A stretch of DNA of 64,000 nt from Kaistia soli DSM 19436 (GCF_900129325.1 NZ_FQUP01000007.1:2501-66500); one strand, 5' to 3'; positions 18,964-28,176 are shown, counted from the first letter of the stretch. Made by a program: numbers and translations. The notes: generated by a model not told the origin, from the sequence alone.

Positions 18964-20796
18964 ATGCGCCCGACTGCCAAGCCAGCCTTCGCCCCCGCCG
19001 GCGTCGCGACCGCGACGACGAACGAGATCGGGCACCTGCCGGAATGGGACCTCACCGATCTCTATCCCGGCACGCAGTCTCCGGCGATCGAGGCCGATCT
19101 AGCCCGGGCCAGCCGCGATTCGGCTGAATTCGAGGCGAAGTGGAAGGGGACACTGGAGGTCCTGGCGCGCGAGGGCGGCCTCGTCGAGCCGATCCGCGCC
19201 TATGAGGCGCTCGATGAACTGCTTGGCCGGCTCGTCTCGTATGCCGGGCTCGTCTATTCCGGCGATACCACCGATCCGGCGGGCGCAAAGTTTTATGGCG
19301 ACGTGCAGCAGAAGGTGACCGACGCCGGCACGCATGTGCTGTTCTTCACGCTCGAACTGAACCGGATCGACGATCAGGTGATGGAAGCAGCGATGGCGGC
19401 CGATCCGGCGCTGGCGCATTACCGGCCTTGGATCGAAGACGTCCGCAAGGAAAAGCCCTATCAGCTCGAGGATCGGGTCGAGCAGCTCTTCCACGAGAAG
19501 TCGGTGACAGGGCGCGGCGCCTGGAACCGGGTTTTCGACGAAACGATGGCTTCGCTGCGCTTCGACGTGAACGGCGAGATCCTGACGCTCGAGCCGACGC
19601 TCAACCTGATGCAGGATGCGGACGAGACGAAGCGGAAGGCTGCCGCCGAGGCGCTCGCCACTACCTTCTCGGAGAATATCCGTCTCTTCACGCTGGTGAC
19701 CAACACGCTCGCGAAGGACAAGGAAATCTCCGATCGCTGGCGGGGTTTCCAGGATGTCGCGGAATCGCGCCATCTTGCCAATCGCGTCGAGCCCGAGGTG
19801 GTCGATGCGCTGGTCGCAGCCGTTCGGGCGGCCTATCCGCGTCTGTCGCATCGTTATTATGCGCTCAAGGCCAAATGGTTCGGCAAGGAACGGCTCGACC
19901 ATTGGGATCGCAACGCGCCGCTGCCCAAGGTCGCGAGCCGCACCATTCCCTGGACGGAGGCACGCGATACCGTGCTTTCGGCCTATCGGCTGTTCTCGCC
20001 GGAGATGGCGTCGATCGCCGAGCAGTTTTTCGACAAGGGCTGGATCGATGCGCCGGTTCGTCCGGGCAAGTCGCCCGGCGCCTTCGCGCATCCGACCGTG
20101 CCCTCGGCGCACCCTTATGTACTGCTCAACTACCAGGGCAAGACGCGTGACGTGATGACCCTCGCGCATGAGCTTGGCCATGGCGTGCACCAAGTGCTGG
20201 CCGCCCCTCAGGGCGCGCTGATGGCGCCGACGCCGTTGACGCTGGCCGAGACGGCGAGCGTGTTTGGCGAGATGCTGACCTTCCGCGCGCTTCTCGACGC
20301 GACCACCGACGGCGTGCAGAGGAAGGCGATGCTCGCGTCCAAGGTGGAGGACATGATCAACACCGTCGTGCGGCAGATCGCGTTCTATTCCTTCGAGCGT
20401 AAGGTCCACACTGAGCGGCGCGAGGGCGAGCTCACGGCCGATCGCATCAACGGCATCTGGATGGATGTGCAGCGCGAAAGTCTCGGCGACGCGATCCGCC
20501 TCTCGCCGGGCTATGAGGTGTTCTGGACCTACATCCCGCACTTCATCCATTCGCCGTTCTATGTTTACGCCTATGCCTTCGGCGATTGCCTGGTGAACTC
20601 GCTCTATGCCGTCTATCGCGAGGCGGAGAGCGGCTTCCAGGAGCGCTATTTCGACCTCCTGAAGGCGGGCGGCACCAAGCACCATTCCGAGCTGCTCGCT
20701 CCGTTCGGACTCGACGCACGCGATCCCGAATTCTGGCAGAAGGGCCTCTCGGTCCTCGAAGGCTTCATCGCTGAGTTGGAAGAGATGGAGGGGTAG
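18964..20796 (+). CDS. M3-family oligoendopeptidase (PepF type)
   Basis: A 610-residue cytoplasmic zinc metallopeptidase that degrades short peptides. The zinc site is TLAHELGHGVHQ (H402, E403, H406), followed about 25 residues later by the third ligand glutamate in LAETASVFGEM. The N-terminal half is the helical PepF domain (WDLTDLYPG start, LVSYAGLVYSGD). Length matches PepF/M3B enzymes. I chose the ATG at 18964 over a TTG 60 bases upstream. It is followed by the large inverted repeat at 20810, which may terminate it. Confidence 0.93.
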   Translation: MRPTAKPAFAPAGVATATTNEIGHLPEWDLTDLYPGTQSPAIEADLARASRDSAEFEAKWKGTLEVLAREGGLVEPIRAYEALDELLGRLVSYAGLVYSGDTTDPAGAKFYGDVQQKVTDAGTHVLFFTLELNRIDDQVMEAAMAADPALAHYRPWIEDVRKEKPYQLEDRVEQLFHEKSVTGRGAWNRVFDETMASLRFDVNGEILTLEPTLNLMQDADETKRKAAAEALATTFSENIRLFTLVTNTLAKDKEISDRWRGFQDVAESRHLANRVEPEVVDALVAAVRAAYPRLSHRYYALKAKWFGKERLDHWDRNAPLPKVASRTIPWTEARDTVLSAYRLFSPEMASIAEQFFDKGWIDAPVRPGKSPGAFAHPTVPSAHPYVLLNYQGKTRDVMTLAHELGHGVHQVLAAPQGALMAPTPLTLAETASVFGEMLTFRALLDATTDGVQRKAMLASKVEDMINTVVRQIAFYSFERKVHTERREGELTADRINGIWMDVQRESLGDAIRLSPGYEVFWTYIPHFIHSPFYVYAYAFGDCLVNSLYAVYREAESGFQERYFDLLKAGGTKHHSELLAPFGLDARDPEFWQKGLSVLEGFIAELEEMEG

Positions 20797-20809
20797 TTTC
20801 TTGAAACCG

Positions 20810-20852
20810 GGCTCATCCTCCGTTGTACACAATGTACAACGGAGGATGAGCC
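20810..20852 (+). promoter_or_regulatory. Perfect 20-bp inverted repeat at antitoxin start
   Basis: Bases 20810-20829 and 20833-20852 are exact inverted copies with a three-base spacer (caa). The right arm contains the ggagg ribosome binding site and ends immediately before the ATG at 20853; the centre is gttgtaca-caa-tgtacaac. As DNA it could be an operator for the toxin-antitoxin module. As RNA it would hide the ribosome binding site, or act as the oligopeptidase terminator, although no T run follows. Confidence 0.7.
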
Positions 20853-21077
20853 ATGAAGCTTGGGATCAAGAAGATCGGCAATTCGACGGGTTTGATCCTG
20901 CCGAAGGATTTGCTCACGCGGCTCAATCTCAGCCAGGGCTAATGGGTGAGCGTGACCGATAATGCCGACGGGTCAGTGACGATCTCCCCCTACGACGCCG
21001 ATTTCGAGGAATCGATGGCGATCGTTGACGACATCATGGTGGAGTATCGGGATGCGCTGCGCGCGCTCGCCAAATGA
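20853..21077 (+). pseudogene. AbrB/MazE-type antitoxin, nonsense mutation
   Basis: The frame encodes 74 residues of an AbrB/MazE-fold antitoxin (MKLGIKKIGNSTGLILPKDLL, the swapped-hairpin DNA-binding motif) but codon 30 is TAA (20940-20942). After the stop the frame continues in the expected way (WVSVTDNADGSVTISPYD...), ending with a TGA that overlaps the toxin start as ATGA. A single G-to-T change of GAA would create the stop. The C-terminal, toxin-binding part could still be made by reinitiation at GTG 20946. It is a partner of the Doc-like gene. Confidence 0.8.
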
Positions 21078-21463
21078 TCGAGCCAAGGTGGCTGTCGCTC
21101 AGAGAGGTTCTGGTCGCGCACGAGCGCCAGTTGTTGCGGTTTGGCGGTCCGGCAGGCTTGCGTGCTCCGGGGCCGCTCGAGTCTGCGCTCGATCAGCCGC
21201 GCAACAAATGGACGTATGGAGAGACGGATCTCCCCGTCCTCGCATCGGCATATGCTTACGGCATCGCACGCAATCGCCCCTTCATTGACGGAAACAAGCG
21301 CGCGGCGTTTGTTGCAATGGTGCTGTTCATTCGTCGCAATGCCGTCCTGTTTGCTCCCCCGCCTGCAGAGTCGACCCTCGCCATCCTCGGCCTTGCCGCC
21401 GGTGAGATCTCCGAGGACAGCCTCGCGCGCTGGATCCGCGACCGCATGCCAGCGGCGGACTGA
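21074..21463 (+). CDS. Doc/Fic-fold toxin, active-site His lost
   Basis: A 129-residue protein of the death-on-curing type, full length for the family. Doc toxins phosphorylate EF-Tu using the Fic motif HxFxxxNKR. Here the motif reads RPFIDGNKR: residue 68 is Arg (CGC, 21275-21277) where the catalytic histidine is expected, while Phe70 and the GNKR end are kept. A single transition from CAC would do this. The protein is therefore probably inactive, matching the broken antitoxin directly upstream (ATGA overlap). It could still bind its partner or DNA. Family call is strong; activity loss is inferred from the motif. Confidence 0.8.
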   Translation: MIEPRWLSLREVLVAHERQLLRFGGPAGLRAPGPLESALDQPRNKWTYGETDLPVLASAYAYGIARNRPFIDGNKRAAFVAMVLFIRRNAVLFAPPPAESTLAILGLAAGEISEDSLARWIRDRMPAAD

Positions 21464-21547
21464 CGCGGCGCGTTGTTTGCTGCAGCCCTTGCAGCGCCGC
21501 GCCGGGGCCGCATGTTAGGGGCTCTGCCTCGAAGGGTGCCGCTTCTC

Positions 21548-22900
21548 ATGTCCGATTCCGAACGCAATCGCCTCTCTGGCCGACTGTCACGCTATGCCCG
21601 CGTTGGTGTGAATGTCGGCGGGGTCGCGGCCAAGGTGGCCGGCGCGCGGCTGTTCGGAACCAGCCTCGATAAGGGCAAGAACGCCGGCGAACTGGCGGCG
21701 GCGCTCGGCGGCCTCAAGGGGCCGCTGATGAAGGTCGGCCAGATCCTCTCGACGGTGCCGGATCTCGTGCCGCCCGAATATGCAGCCGAGCTATCGCAGC
21801 TCCAGTCCAACGCGCCGCCGATGGGCTGGCCGTTTGTGCGGCGGCGGATGCAGGCCGAGCTTGGTCCTGACTGGGAGCAGCGCTTCGGCTCCTTCGATCG
21901 CCAGCCTGCCGCGGCGGCTTCGCTCGGCCAGGTGCACCGGGCGGTCGGCAAGGATGGCCGCGCGCTGGCGGTGAAGCTGCAATATCCGGACATGCAGTCG
22001 GCCGTCGAGGCTGACCTGACGCAGCTCAGAATGTTGTTTTCGGTCTATCGGCGCATCGATGCCTCGATCGATACCAGCCAGATTCTGGAGGAGATCAGCG
22101 CCCGCATTCGTGAGGAGCTCGACTACGGCCGCGAGGCGCGCCATGCGTTGCTCTACAAGATCATGCTCGACGGCCAGTCGCTGGTGCGCGTACCGGAGGT
22201 CGAGCCCAATTTGTCGACGCAGCGGCTACTGTCGCTGACCTGGCTCGAGGGCGGACGGCTGCTGGACTTCCGCGATCGCTCGCTTGAGGAGCGCAACCGG
22301 ATCGCGACTGCGATGTTCCAGGCCTGGTGGTCGCCGTTCGCCCATTACGGCGTCATTCACGGCGACCCGCATCTCGGCAATTACACCGTCTTCGAGGAGG
22401 ATGGCGTCGCGGGCGGCATCAACCTGCTCGACTATGGCTGTATCCGCATCTTCCCGCCGGTCTTCGTCGACGGCGTCGTCAATCTTTTCCACGGTCTGCT
22501 CGAGGATGACCGGGCGCGGGTCGTGGCTGCCTATGAGAGCTGGGGCTTCGTTGGTCTTTCCAATGAATTGATCGATGCGCTCAACATCTGGGCGCGCTTC
22601 ATCTATGCCCCGCTGCTTGATGATCGTGTCCGCACCATCGCCGACGGTGTGGCGCCGGCCGAATATGGCCGCCGCGAGGCCTTCCGCGTTCATCAGGTGC
22701 TCAAAGAGAAGGGGCCGGTGACGGTGCCGCGCGAGTTCGTCTTCATGGACCGCGCCGCCATCGGGCTCGGCGCGGTGTTCCTGCATCTGCGGGCAGAGCT
22801 GAATTTCCATCGCCTGTTCATGGAGACGCTGGACGGCTTCGACGCGCGGCTGCTCGGTCTTCGCCAGCAGGCGGCGCTGGGCGGCGTCGGACTGGCTTGA
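21548..22900 (+). CDS. ABC1/UbiB-family atypical kinase
   Basis: A 450-residue protein of the ABC1 (AarF/UbiB/ADCK) family. Landmarks are the KxGQ segment [27 protein letters not shown], the Ala-rich loop [11 protein letters not shown], the kinase lysine in ALAVKLQYP, and HGDPHLGNY with the DYGC metal motif. Relatives support ubiquinone synthesis or lipid handling; the exact role here is not known. The start at 21548 (MSDSERNRL) fits the family; an in-frame start at 21512 is also possible. Its stop overlaps the ynfA start. Confidence 0.88.
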   Translation: MSDSERNRLSGRLSRYARVGVNVGGVAAKVAGARLFGTSLDKGKNAGELAAALGGLKGPLMKVGQILSTVPDLVPPEYAAELSQLQSNAPPMGWPFVRRRMQAELGPDWEQRFGSFDRQPAAAASLGQVHRAVGKDGRALAVKLQYPDMQSAVEADLTQLRMLFSVYRRIDASIDTSQILEEISARIREELDYGREARHALLYKIMLDGQSLVRVPEVEPNLSTQRLLSLTWLEGGRLLDFRDRSLEERNRIATAMFQAWWSPFAHYGVIHGDPHLGNYTVFEEDGVAGGINLLDYGCIRIFPPVFVDGVVNLFHGLLEDDRARVVAAYESWGFVGLSNELIDALNIWARFIYAPLLDDRVRTIADGVAPAEYGRREAFRVHQVLKEKGPVTVPREFVFMDRAAIGLGAVFLHLRAELNFHRLFMETLDGFDARLLGLRQQAALGGVGLA

Positions 22901-23223
22901 TATCGCCGTTTCTCTATGGTGCGGCAGCGCTCGCCGAGATTGCCGGCTGCTTCGCCTTCTGGAGCGTGTTCCGCGCCAACGCGTCGCTCGGCTGGCTACT
23001 GCCTGGCCTCGGGGCGCTCGTTCTCTTCGCATTTCTGCTGACATTGACGCCGGCCGCCAGCGCGGGTCGGACATTCGCCGTCTATGGCGGCGTCTATATC
23101 GCGGCGTCTCTGGCCTGGCTTTGGGCCGTCGAAGGCATCCGCCCGGATCGCTTCGATCTGATTGGCGGGGCGATCGCGCTGGTCGGCGCCGCGGTGATCC
23201 TCTGGGCACCCCGCGCGAACTGA
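22897..23223 (+). CDS. ynfA: YnfA-family (UPF0060) membrane protein
   Basis: A 108-residue inner-membrane protein with four hydrophobic segments and the family opening [16 protein letters not shown] and ending [24 protein letters not shown]0060 belongs to the small multidrug-resistance fold, with proposed but not firmly general efflux activity. Translation would start at TTG 22897, overlapping the ABC1 stop by four bases, which suggests coupling. Confidence 0.88.
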   Translation: MISPFLYGAAALAEIAGCFAFWSVFRANASLGWLLPGLGALVLFAFLLTLTPAASAGRTFAVYGGVYIAASLAWLWAVEGIRPDRFDLIGGAIALVGAAVILWAPRAN

Positions 23224-23307
23224 GCGCGTCAGCGTGGCGGATTGCGAGGCGTTATCTTCTGAGCTATAGCCCCGGGCAGCCTGAGTTCAGTCGAGGAGCC
23301 CGATCCG

Positions 23308-23433
23308 ATGGCCGAAAGCCCCATGGACTACGCGGAACATGACCGCACCTATCACTTCTTCATCGGGCTGACGAAATACGGCACGATCGCCGTCGTGGTC
23401 ATCCTGATCCTGATGGCGCTGTTCCTGCTCTGA
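23308..23433 (+). CDS. aa3-type cytochrome c oxidase subunit IV
   Basis: A 41-residue single-span membrane protein: MAESPMDYAEHDRTY, then a transmembrane helix to the end. This matches the short bacterial subunit IV of the aa3 oxidase (CoxH-like), which packs against the main subunits and is not catalytic. The DYAEHDRTY-F motif is characteristic. A gagg sequence precedes the ATG. It lies between ynfA and pntA with no other oxidase genes near, as is usual for this gene. Confidence 0.88.
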   Translation: MAESPMDYAEHDRTYHFFIGLTKYGTIAVVVILILMALFLL

Positions 23434-23521
23434 CAGAACGCGCTGCCGCGCCGGCGCGGTGTTGGCCGGCCGGCATCCGGAAGAGACGGTTGCCGTCCGT
23501 TTCCAACATCGAGGACCATTC

Positions 23522-24682
23522 ATGAAGATCGGTGTACCGGCGGAGATCGACGGCGGGGAGACGCGCGTCGCCGCGACGCCCGAGACGATCAAGAAATTCA
23601 TCGCGCTCGGCGCCACGGTCGCCGTCGAACGCGGCGCTGGCCTCGCCTCGCGCATCACGGATCCTGATTATGAAGCCGTTGGCGCGACGATTGCGCCGGA
23701 CGCGGCTGCAGCCGTTGCTGATGCCGATGTGGTGCTGAAGGTTCGCCGACCGCTCGAAAGCGAGCTGCCCGGCTACAAATCTGGCGCACTGGTCATCGCG
23801 ACCATGGACCCCTACGGCCATGAGGATGCGGTCAATGCCATGGGCGAAGCCGGCATCACGGCGATCGCCATGGAGTTCATGCCGCGCATCACCCGCGCGC
23901 AGGTCATGGACATCCTTTCCAGCCAGGCCAATCTCGCTGGCTACCAGGCGGTGATCGACGCGGCCTCGACCTATGATCGCGCGCTGCCGATGATGATGAC
24001 CGCCGCCGGCACTGTTCCGGCGGCCCGCGTTTTCGTCATGGGCGCCGGTGTCGCGGGTCTGCAGGCGATTGCGACCGCCCGGCGTCTTGGCGCGGTGGTC
24101 ACGGCGACCGATGTCCGCCCGGCCGCCAAGGAGCAGGTCGAGAGCCTCGGAGCGAAGTTCGTCGCCGTCGAGGACGAGGAGTTCAAGCAGGCCGAAACGG
24201 CGACCGGCTACGCAAAGCCGATGTCGCCCGAATATCAGGTCAAGCAGGCGGCGCTCGTTGCCGAACACATCAAGAAGCAGGACATCGTCATCACGACCGC
24301 CCTGATCCCGGGACGCGCCGCGCCGCGCCTCGTGACTGCGGCGATGGTTGCCTCGATGCGGCCTGGCGCCGTGCTGGTCGATCTCGCGGTCGAGCGCGGC
24401 GGCAATGTCGAGGGCAGCAAGCCCGGTGAAGTCGTCGATCTCGATGGACGCCGCATCGTCGGATACCTCAACGTGGCCGGCCGCATCGCGGCCACGGCGT
24501 CCCAGCTCTACGCGAAAAACCTTGCGGCCTTCCTGGAGACGCTGGTCGACAAGACGAGCAAGGAACTGGCCGTCAACTGGGATGATGAACTCGTCAGGGC
24601 GACGGTGCTGACGCGCGACGGTGCGGTCGTGCATCCTGCCTTCAAGCCGAAGACCGTCACCGCGGACGAAGGGAGCCTCTGA
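23522..24682 (+). CDS. pntA: NAD(P) transhydrogenase alpha subunit, part 1
   Basis: A 386-residue soluble NAD(H)-binding domain (dI) of the proton-translocating transhydrogenase. It opens MKIGVPAEIDGGETRVAATPE, carries the alanine-dehydrogenase-like fold with the VMGAGVAGLQAIATARRLGAVV dinucleotide site (about 178-199), and the mobile loop near the KPMSPEYQVKQAAL segment. The enzyme couples hydride transfer from NADH to NADP+ with proton import. The membrane part of alpha is a separate gene, whose ATG overlaps this stop (TGATG), the two-part arrangement typical of alphaproteobacteria. Confidence 0.95.
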   Translation: MKIGVPAEIDGGETRVAATPETIKKFIALGATVAVERGAGLASRITDPDYEAVGATIAPDAAAAVADADVVLKVRRPLESELPGYKSGALVIATMDPYGHEDAVNAMGEAGITAIAMEFMPRITRAQVMDILSSQANLAGYQAVIDAASTYDRALPMMMTAAGTVPAARVFVMGAGVAGLQAIATARRLGAVVTATDVRPAAKEQVESLGAKFVAVEDEEFKQAETATGYAKPMSPEYQVKQAALVAEHIKKQDIVITTALIPGRAAPRLVTAAMVASMRPGAVLVDLAVERGGNVEGSKPGEVVDLDGRRIVGYLNVAGRIAATASQLYAKNLAAFLETLVDKTSKELAVNWDDELVRATVLTRDGAVVHPAFKPKTVTADEGSL

Positions 24683-25176
24683 TGGCCAATTTGACGCCGG
24701 AACAGGCGGCTGCCGTCGCCCAGCAGGCCGCCGATGCCGCGACCGCGGCTGCCGAGGCCGCCCAGCAGGCTGCCCGCGCTGCCCATCAATATGCCGCCCA
24801 GGCCGGCGTGCCGGGCGATGGCGGACTGGCGGATGCCACCAGCCTTGCGCTTCACGCGGCAACGGGCGGGGCCATTGATCCCTTCGTCTTCCGCCTCTCG
24901 ATCTTCGTTCTCGCGATCTTCGTCGGCTACTACGTCGTCTGGCAGGTGACGCCGGCACTGCATACGCCGTTGATGTCGGTCACCAATGCGATCTCCTCGG
25001 TGATCGTGGTCGGCGCCTTGCTGGCGGTGGGCGTGGACGCAGTCGGCAATACGGCAGGCCATGGCCTTGCCCAGGGCTTCGGCTTTGTCGGGCTGATCCT
25101 TGCGAGCGTCAACATCTTCGGCGCCTTCCTCGTCACCAGCCGCATGCTGGCGATGTACAAGAAAAAGACGAAGTGA
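24682..25176 (+). CDS. pntAB: NAD(P) transhydrogenase alpha subunit, part 2
   Basis: A 164-residue membrane protein. The first ~70 residues are an Ala/Gln-rich helix (AAAVAQQAADAATAAAEAA), longer than in many homologues. The rest has three to four transmembrane helices (FVFRLSIFVLAIFVGYYVVW; VIVVGALLAVGVDAVG; FVGLILASVNIFGAFLVTSRMLAMY), matching the alpha-subunit part of the proton channel domain. It starts one base inside the pntA stop and is followed after 10 bases by pntB. Confidence 0.93.
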   Translation: MANLTPEQAAAVAQQAADAATAAAEAAQQAARAAHQYAAQAGVPGDGGLADATSLALHAATGGAIDPFVFRLSIFVLAIFVGYYVVWQVTPALHTPLMSVTNAISSVIVVGALLAVGVDAVGNTAGHGLAQGFGFVGLILASVNIFGAFLVTSRMLAMYKKKTK

Positions 25177-25186
25177 GGATCGCGCC

Positions 25187-26590
25187 ATGACAACCGCCAA
25201 CATCACGGCCGTCCTCTATCTCGTCTCCGGCGTCCTGTTCATCATGGCTCTGCGCGGGCTTTCGAGCCCGGCAACGTCGCGGCAGGGCAACCTCTACGGC
25301 ATGGTCGGCATGGCAATCGCCATCCTGACGACGCTGGTGCTCGCCGCGCCATCGAGCGCGACCGCCTGGGCATTGATCATCCTTGGCCTCGGCATCGGCG
25401 GCGGCATCGGCGCGGTTATCGCCCGCCGTATAGCGATGACCGCGATGCCGCAGCTCGTCGCCGCTTTCCACTCGCTGGTCGGCCTCTCCGCCGTCATGGT
25501 CGCCGCCGCCGCGCTCTATGCGCCGGCTGCCTTCGGGATCGGCGAGGTTGGCGACATCCACCGCCAGGCGCTGTTCGAAATGAGCCTCGGCGTCGCGATC
25601 GGCGCAATCACCTTCACCGGCTCGGTGATCGCCTTCCTGAAGCTCAACGGCAACATGTCTGGCAAGCCGATCATCCTGCCGATGCGGCATCTGATCAACA
25701 TCGCGCTCGCCGCGCTGCTGGTCGTGCTGATCATCGCGCTGGTTTCGAGCGGCAACCCGACGCTGTTCTGGCTGATCGTCCTCGTCAGCCTCGTCCTCGG
25801 CGGTCTGATCATTGTGCCGATCGGCGGCGCCGACATGCCGGTCGTCGTCTCGATGCTCAATTCCTATTCCGGCTGGGCGGCGGCGGGCATCGGCTTCACG
25901 CTCGGCAACACCGCGCTCATCGTCACGGGTGCCTTGGTCGGCTCTTCGGGCGCGATCCTCTCCTACATCATGTGCAAGGCGATGAACCGCTCGTTCATCT
26001 CCGTCATCCTCGGCGGCTTCGGTGGCGAGCAGGCTGCAGCCGCTGGCGGCGCGGTCGAGCAGCGTCCTGTGAAGCAGGGCTCGGCCGAGGACGCGGCCTT
26101 CATCATGAAGAACGCCTCGAAGGTCATCATCGTGCCTGGCTATGGCATGGCAGTGGCGCAGGCCCAGCACGCGCTGCGCGAAATGGCCGACAAGCTGAAG
26201 CATGCCGGCGTCGAGGTGAAATACGCCATCCATCCGGTGGCCGGGCGCATGCCGGGCCATATGAACGTGCTGCTGGCCGAAGCCAATGTTCCCTATGACG
26301 AGGTGTTCGAACTCGAGGACATCAACTCGGAATTCGCACAGGCCGACGTCGCCTTCGTCATCGGCGCCAATGACGTGACCAATCCGGCGGCGAAGACCGA
26401 CAAGACCTCGCCGATCTACGGCATGCCAATTCTCGATGTCGAGAAGGCGGGGACAGTGCTCTTCATCAAGCGCGGCATGGGCTCGGGCTATGCCGGCGTT
26501 GAGAACGAACTGTTCTTCAAGGACAACACCATGATGCTCTTCGCCGACGCGAAGAAGATGGTCGAGAGCATCGTGAAGTCGCTCGACTGA
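25187..26590 (+). CDS. pntB: NAD(P) transhydrogenase beta subunit
   Basis: A 467-residue protein with about eight transmembrane helices (1-265) forming most of the proton channel and a C-terminal NADP(H)-binding domain dIII (about 285-467). dIII shows VIIVPGYGMAVAQAQHALREM, HPVAGRMPGHMNVLLAEA, the VIGANDVTNPAA loop and GMPILDVEKA. It completes the pntAA-pntAB-pntB operon, which supplies NADPH using the proton gradient. A terminator lies just after it. Confidence 0.95.
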   Translation: MTTANITAVLYLVSGVLFIMALRGLSSPATSRQGNLYGMVGMAIAILTTLVLAAPSSATAWALIILGLGIGGGIGAVIARRIAMTAMPQLVAAFHSLVGLSAVMVAAAALYAPAAFGIGEVGDIHRQALFEMSLGVAIGAITFTGSVIAFLKLNGNMSGKPIILPMRHLINIALAALLVVLIIALVSSGNPTLFWLIVLVSLVLGGLIIVPIGGADMPVVVSMLNSYSGWAAAGIGFTLGNTALIVTGALVGSSGAILSYIMCKAMNRSFISVILGGFGGEQAAAAGGAVEQRPVKQGSAEDAAFIMKNASKVIIVPGYGMAVAQAQHALREMADKLKHAGVEVKYAIHPVAGRMPGHMNVLLAEANVPYDEVFELEDINSEFAQADVAFVIGANDVTNPAAKTDKTSPIYGMPILDVEKAGTVLFIKRGMGSGYAGVENELFFKDNTMMLFADAKKMVESIVKSLD

Positions 26591-26613
26591 ACGAAGGGCC
26601 GCCTCCTTCCGAC

Positions 26614-26645
26614 AAGCGGCCGCCTTCGGGTGGCCGTTTGCTTTT
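26614..26645 (+). terminator. Terminator of the pnt operon
   Basis: An 11-bp stem with G-T pairs, aagcggccgcc / ggtggccgttt, and a ttcg tetraloop, followed by gctttt, 24 bases past pntB. Confidence 0.8.
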
Positions 26646-26692
26646 GAGGGCGTGCTGAATGCGCAAGTTCCGCACCTGTGGAGGTCCGACAG

Positions 26693-27214
26693 ATGGGTGA
26701 TCCGGCTATCGCATCGTTCGAGCTGCGGCAGCTCCGTGCGCCGGATGCCGAAGCATTTCGCGCCCTGCGCCTTGCCGGTCTCATCAACGCGCCGACGGCC
26801 TTTGGGGCCAGCCCGGCTCAGGAGGTGGCGCGTCCGATCGAGACGGTTCGGGCGCTGCTTGACGCGGCACCCAACGCCGTTTTTGGAGCCTTTGTCGAAG
26901 GGCGGCTGGTGGGTCTCGCTGGCTTCTTCAGGCATGACGGAGACAAGGCGCGCCATCGCGGCCAACTCTGGGGCGTCTATGTCGACCCTGCTGTGCGAGG
27001 GCGAGGGGTTGCCCGCCGTCTCGTTGAGGCGGTGATCGATCACGCACGCCGCCATGTTGCCATTCTCGAGGCGGCGGTTTCGGTCGGCAACGATCATGCC
27101 GGGGCGCTCTATAGCGTGCTCGGGTTTGAAGCCTATGCGCGCCACCCGGCGGCGCTCATGGTCGAGGGCGCCTTCATCGACGAGATTTTGCTGCGCCTCG
27201 ATTTCCGCGCGTAG
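26693..27214 (+). CDS. GNAT-family N-acetyltransferase
   Basis: A 173-residue acetyltransferase. The acetyl-CoA site is in LWGVYVDPAVRGRGVARRLVEAVIDHAR (motif A, RGRGVA, about 97-111), with the later AVSVGNDHAGALYSVLGFEAYAR block. The opening FELRQLRAPDAEAFRALRL is typical. Substrate unknown. The ATG at 26693 is preceded by ggagg at 8 bases; a GTG 15 bases upstream is less likely. Confidence 0.88.
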   Translation: MGDPAIASFELRQLRAPDAEAFRALRLAGLINAPTAFGASPAQEVARPIETVRALLDAAPNAVFGAFVEGRLVGLAGFFRHDGDKARHRGQLWGVYVDPAVRGRGVARRLVEAVIDHARRHVAILEAAVSVGNDHAGALYSVLGFEAYARHPAALMVEGAFIDEILLRLDFRA

Positions 27215-27315
27215 CCGGTCGAGCGTGCGCTCTTGGGCCTGCGCTCTTGGCGGGCCTGTCATGCCGGCTCGAACAGAGCCGCGGGAGACGACTACCGGCC
27301 AGTCAGCAGCGTGTA

Positions 27316-28176
27316 TCAGGCGCCGTTCGGAGCCGTGCGGCGCATGCCGTCGCGGGCTGGGACGTAGCCCGGATTGATGATCTGGGCGCGGGCGAAAGCA
27401 TCATGCGCCTTGCCGGGCTCGCCGAGCTTTTCGAGCGCGAGACCCTGATAGGTCCAGCCGAGATAGGACTGCTTGTCCTTCCGGACGGCGATGTTGAAAT
27501 CGTCAAGCGCCGCCTTGTAGTCGCCCATCGCGAGATAGGAGAGACCGCGGCTGAGATAGGGATCGACCGTGTTCGGCGCATAGGTCGTCGCGGCGGTCAG
27601 ATCCTGGATCGCGTCGTCATGGCGGTTCTGGCTCTGATAGATCAGAGCGCGGTTGTAATAGCCCTTCGGGTCGTTCGGCTCGAGCTGGATGGCGCGCGTC
27701 AGGTCGGCCAGCGCCAGATCGACCTGCCCCTGCGAGCGATAGAGATTGGCACGGCCGACATAGGCGTCGCTGTAGTTCGGATTGAGCTGGATCGCGGTGT
27801 TGTAGTCCGCCAGTGCCTTCTGGTCCTGCTTCATGCGCCGCTCGACAAGCGCGCGATTGGAGTAGGCCTGGTAGAAGTTCGGGTTAAGCTGGATCGCCCT
27901 GTTGAAGTCGGCGAGGGCGTCCTCATAGCGGCCAGCGCGGCCATAGGCCGTGCCGCGCACATTGTAGCTCGAGGCGTCGTTCGGGCTCTGGCTGACGACC
28001 GCGCTCAGTGAGGCGATATTGGCCGGCGAGGCGATCGCCGGGTCGATGCCCGCTTCCGGGCCTGGCAAGCCGGACTGGCAGCCCGCGAGGGCGAGGGCGA
28101 TGAGCGAGCCACCGATAAAATGGCCCGCAGTTCTCGATCCGCCCGGTCGGCGCAGCATCAGCATCGAGACGTTCAT
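27316..28176 (-). CDS. TPR-repeat lipoprotein (NlpI-like)
   Basis: A 286-residue protein with a lipoprotein signal (hydrophobic core then LALAGC, cysteine near 33) and six to seven tandem tetratricopeptide repeats from about residue 60 (DALADFNRAIQLNPNFYQAYSNRAL, ALADYNTAIQLNPNYSDAYVGRA and so on). It is presumably anchored to a membrane and acts as a protein-interaction scaffold. Start 28176 has gaggag upstream. It lies 141 bases downstream of rpsU on the same strand and may share its transcript. Confidence 0.88.
   Translation of the reverse strand: MNVSMLMLRRPGGSRTAGHFIGGSLIALALAGCQSGLPGPEAGIDPAIASPANIASLSAVVSQSPNDASSYNVRGTAYGRAGRYEDALADFNRAIQLNPNFYQAYSNRALVERRMKQDQKALADYNTAIQLNPNYSDAYVGRANLYRSQGQVDLALADLTRAIQLEPNDPKGYYNRALIYQSQNRHDDAIQDLTAATTYAPNTVDPYLSRGLSYLAMGDYKAALDDFNIAVRKDKQSYLGWTYQGLALEKLGEPGKAHDAFARAQIINPGYVPARDGMRRTAPNGA

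Noticed and set aside
19099-20832. 577-residue frame antisense to the M3 peptidase gene
   Set aside because: Shadow of the peptidase; no family resemblance.
25133-27262. 709-residue frame antisense to pntB
   Set aside because: It is a mirror of the strongly conserved pntB coding strand; its His/Arg/Asp-rich translation is typical of antisense shadows in GC-rich DNA.
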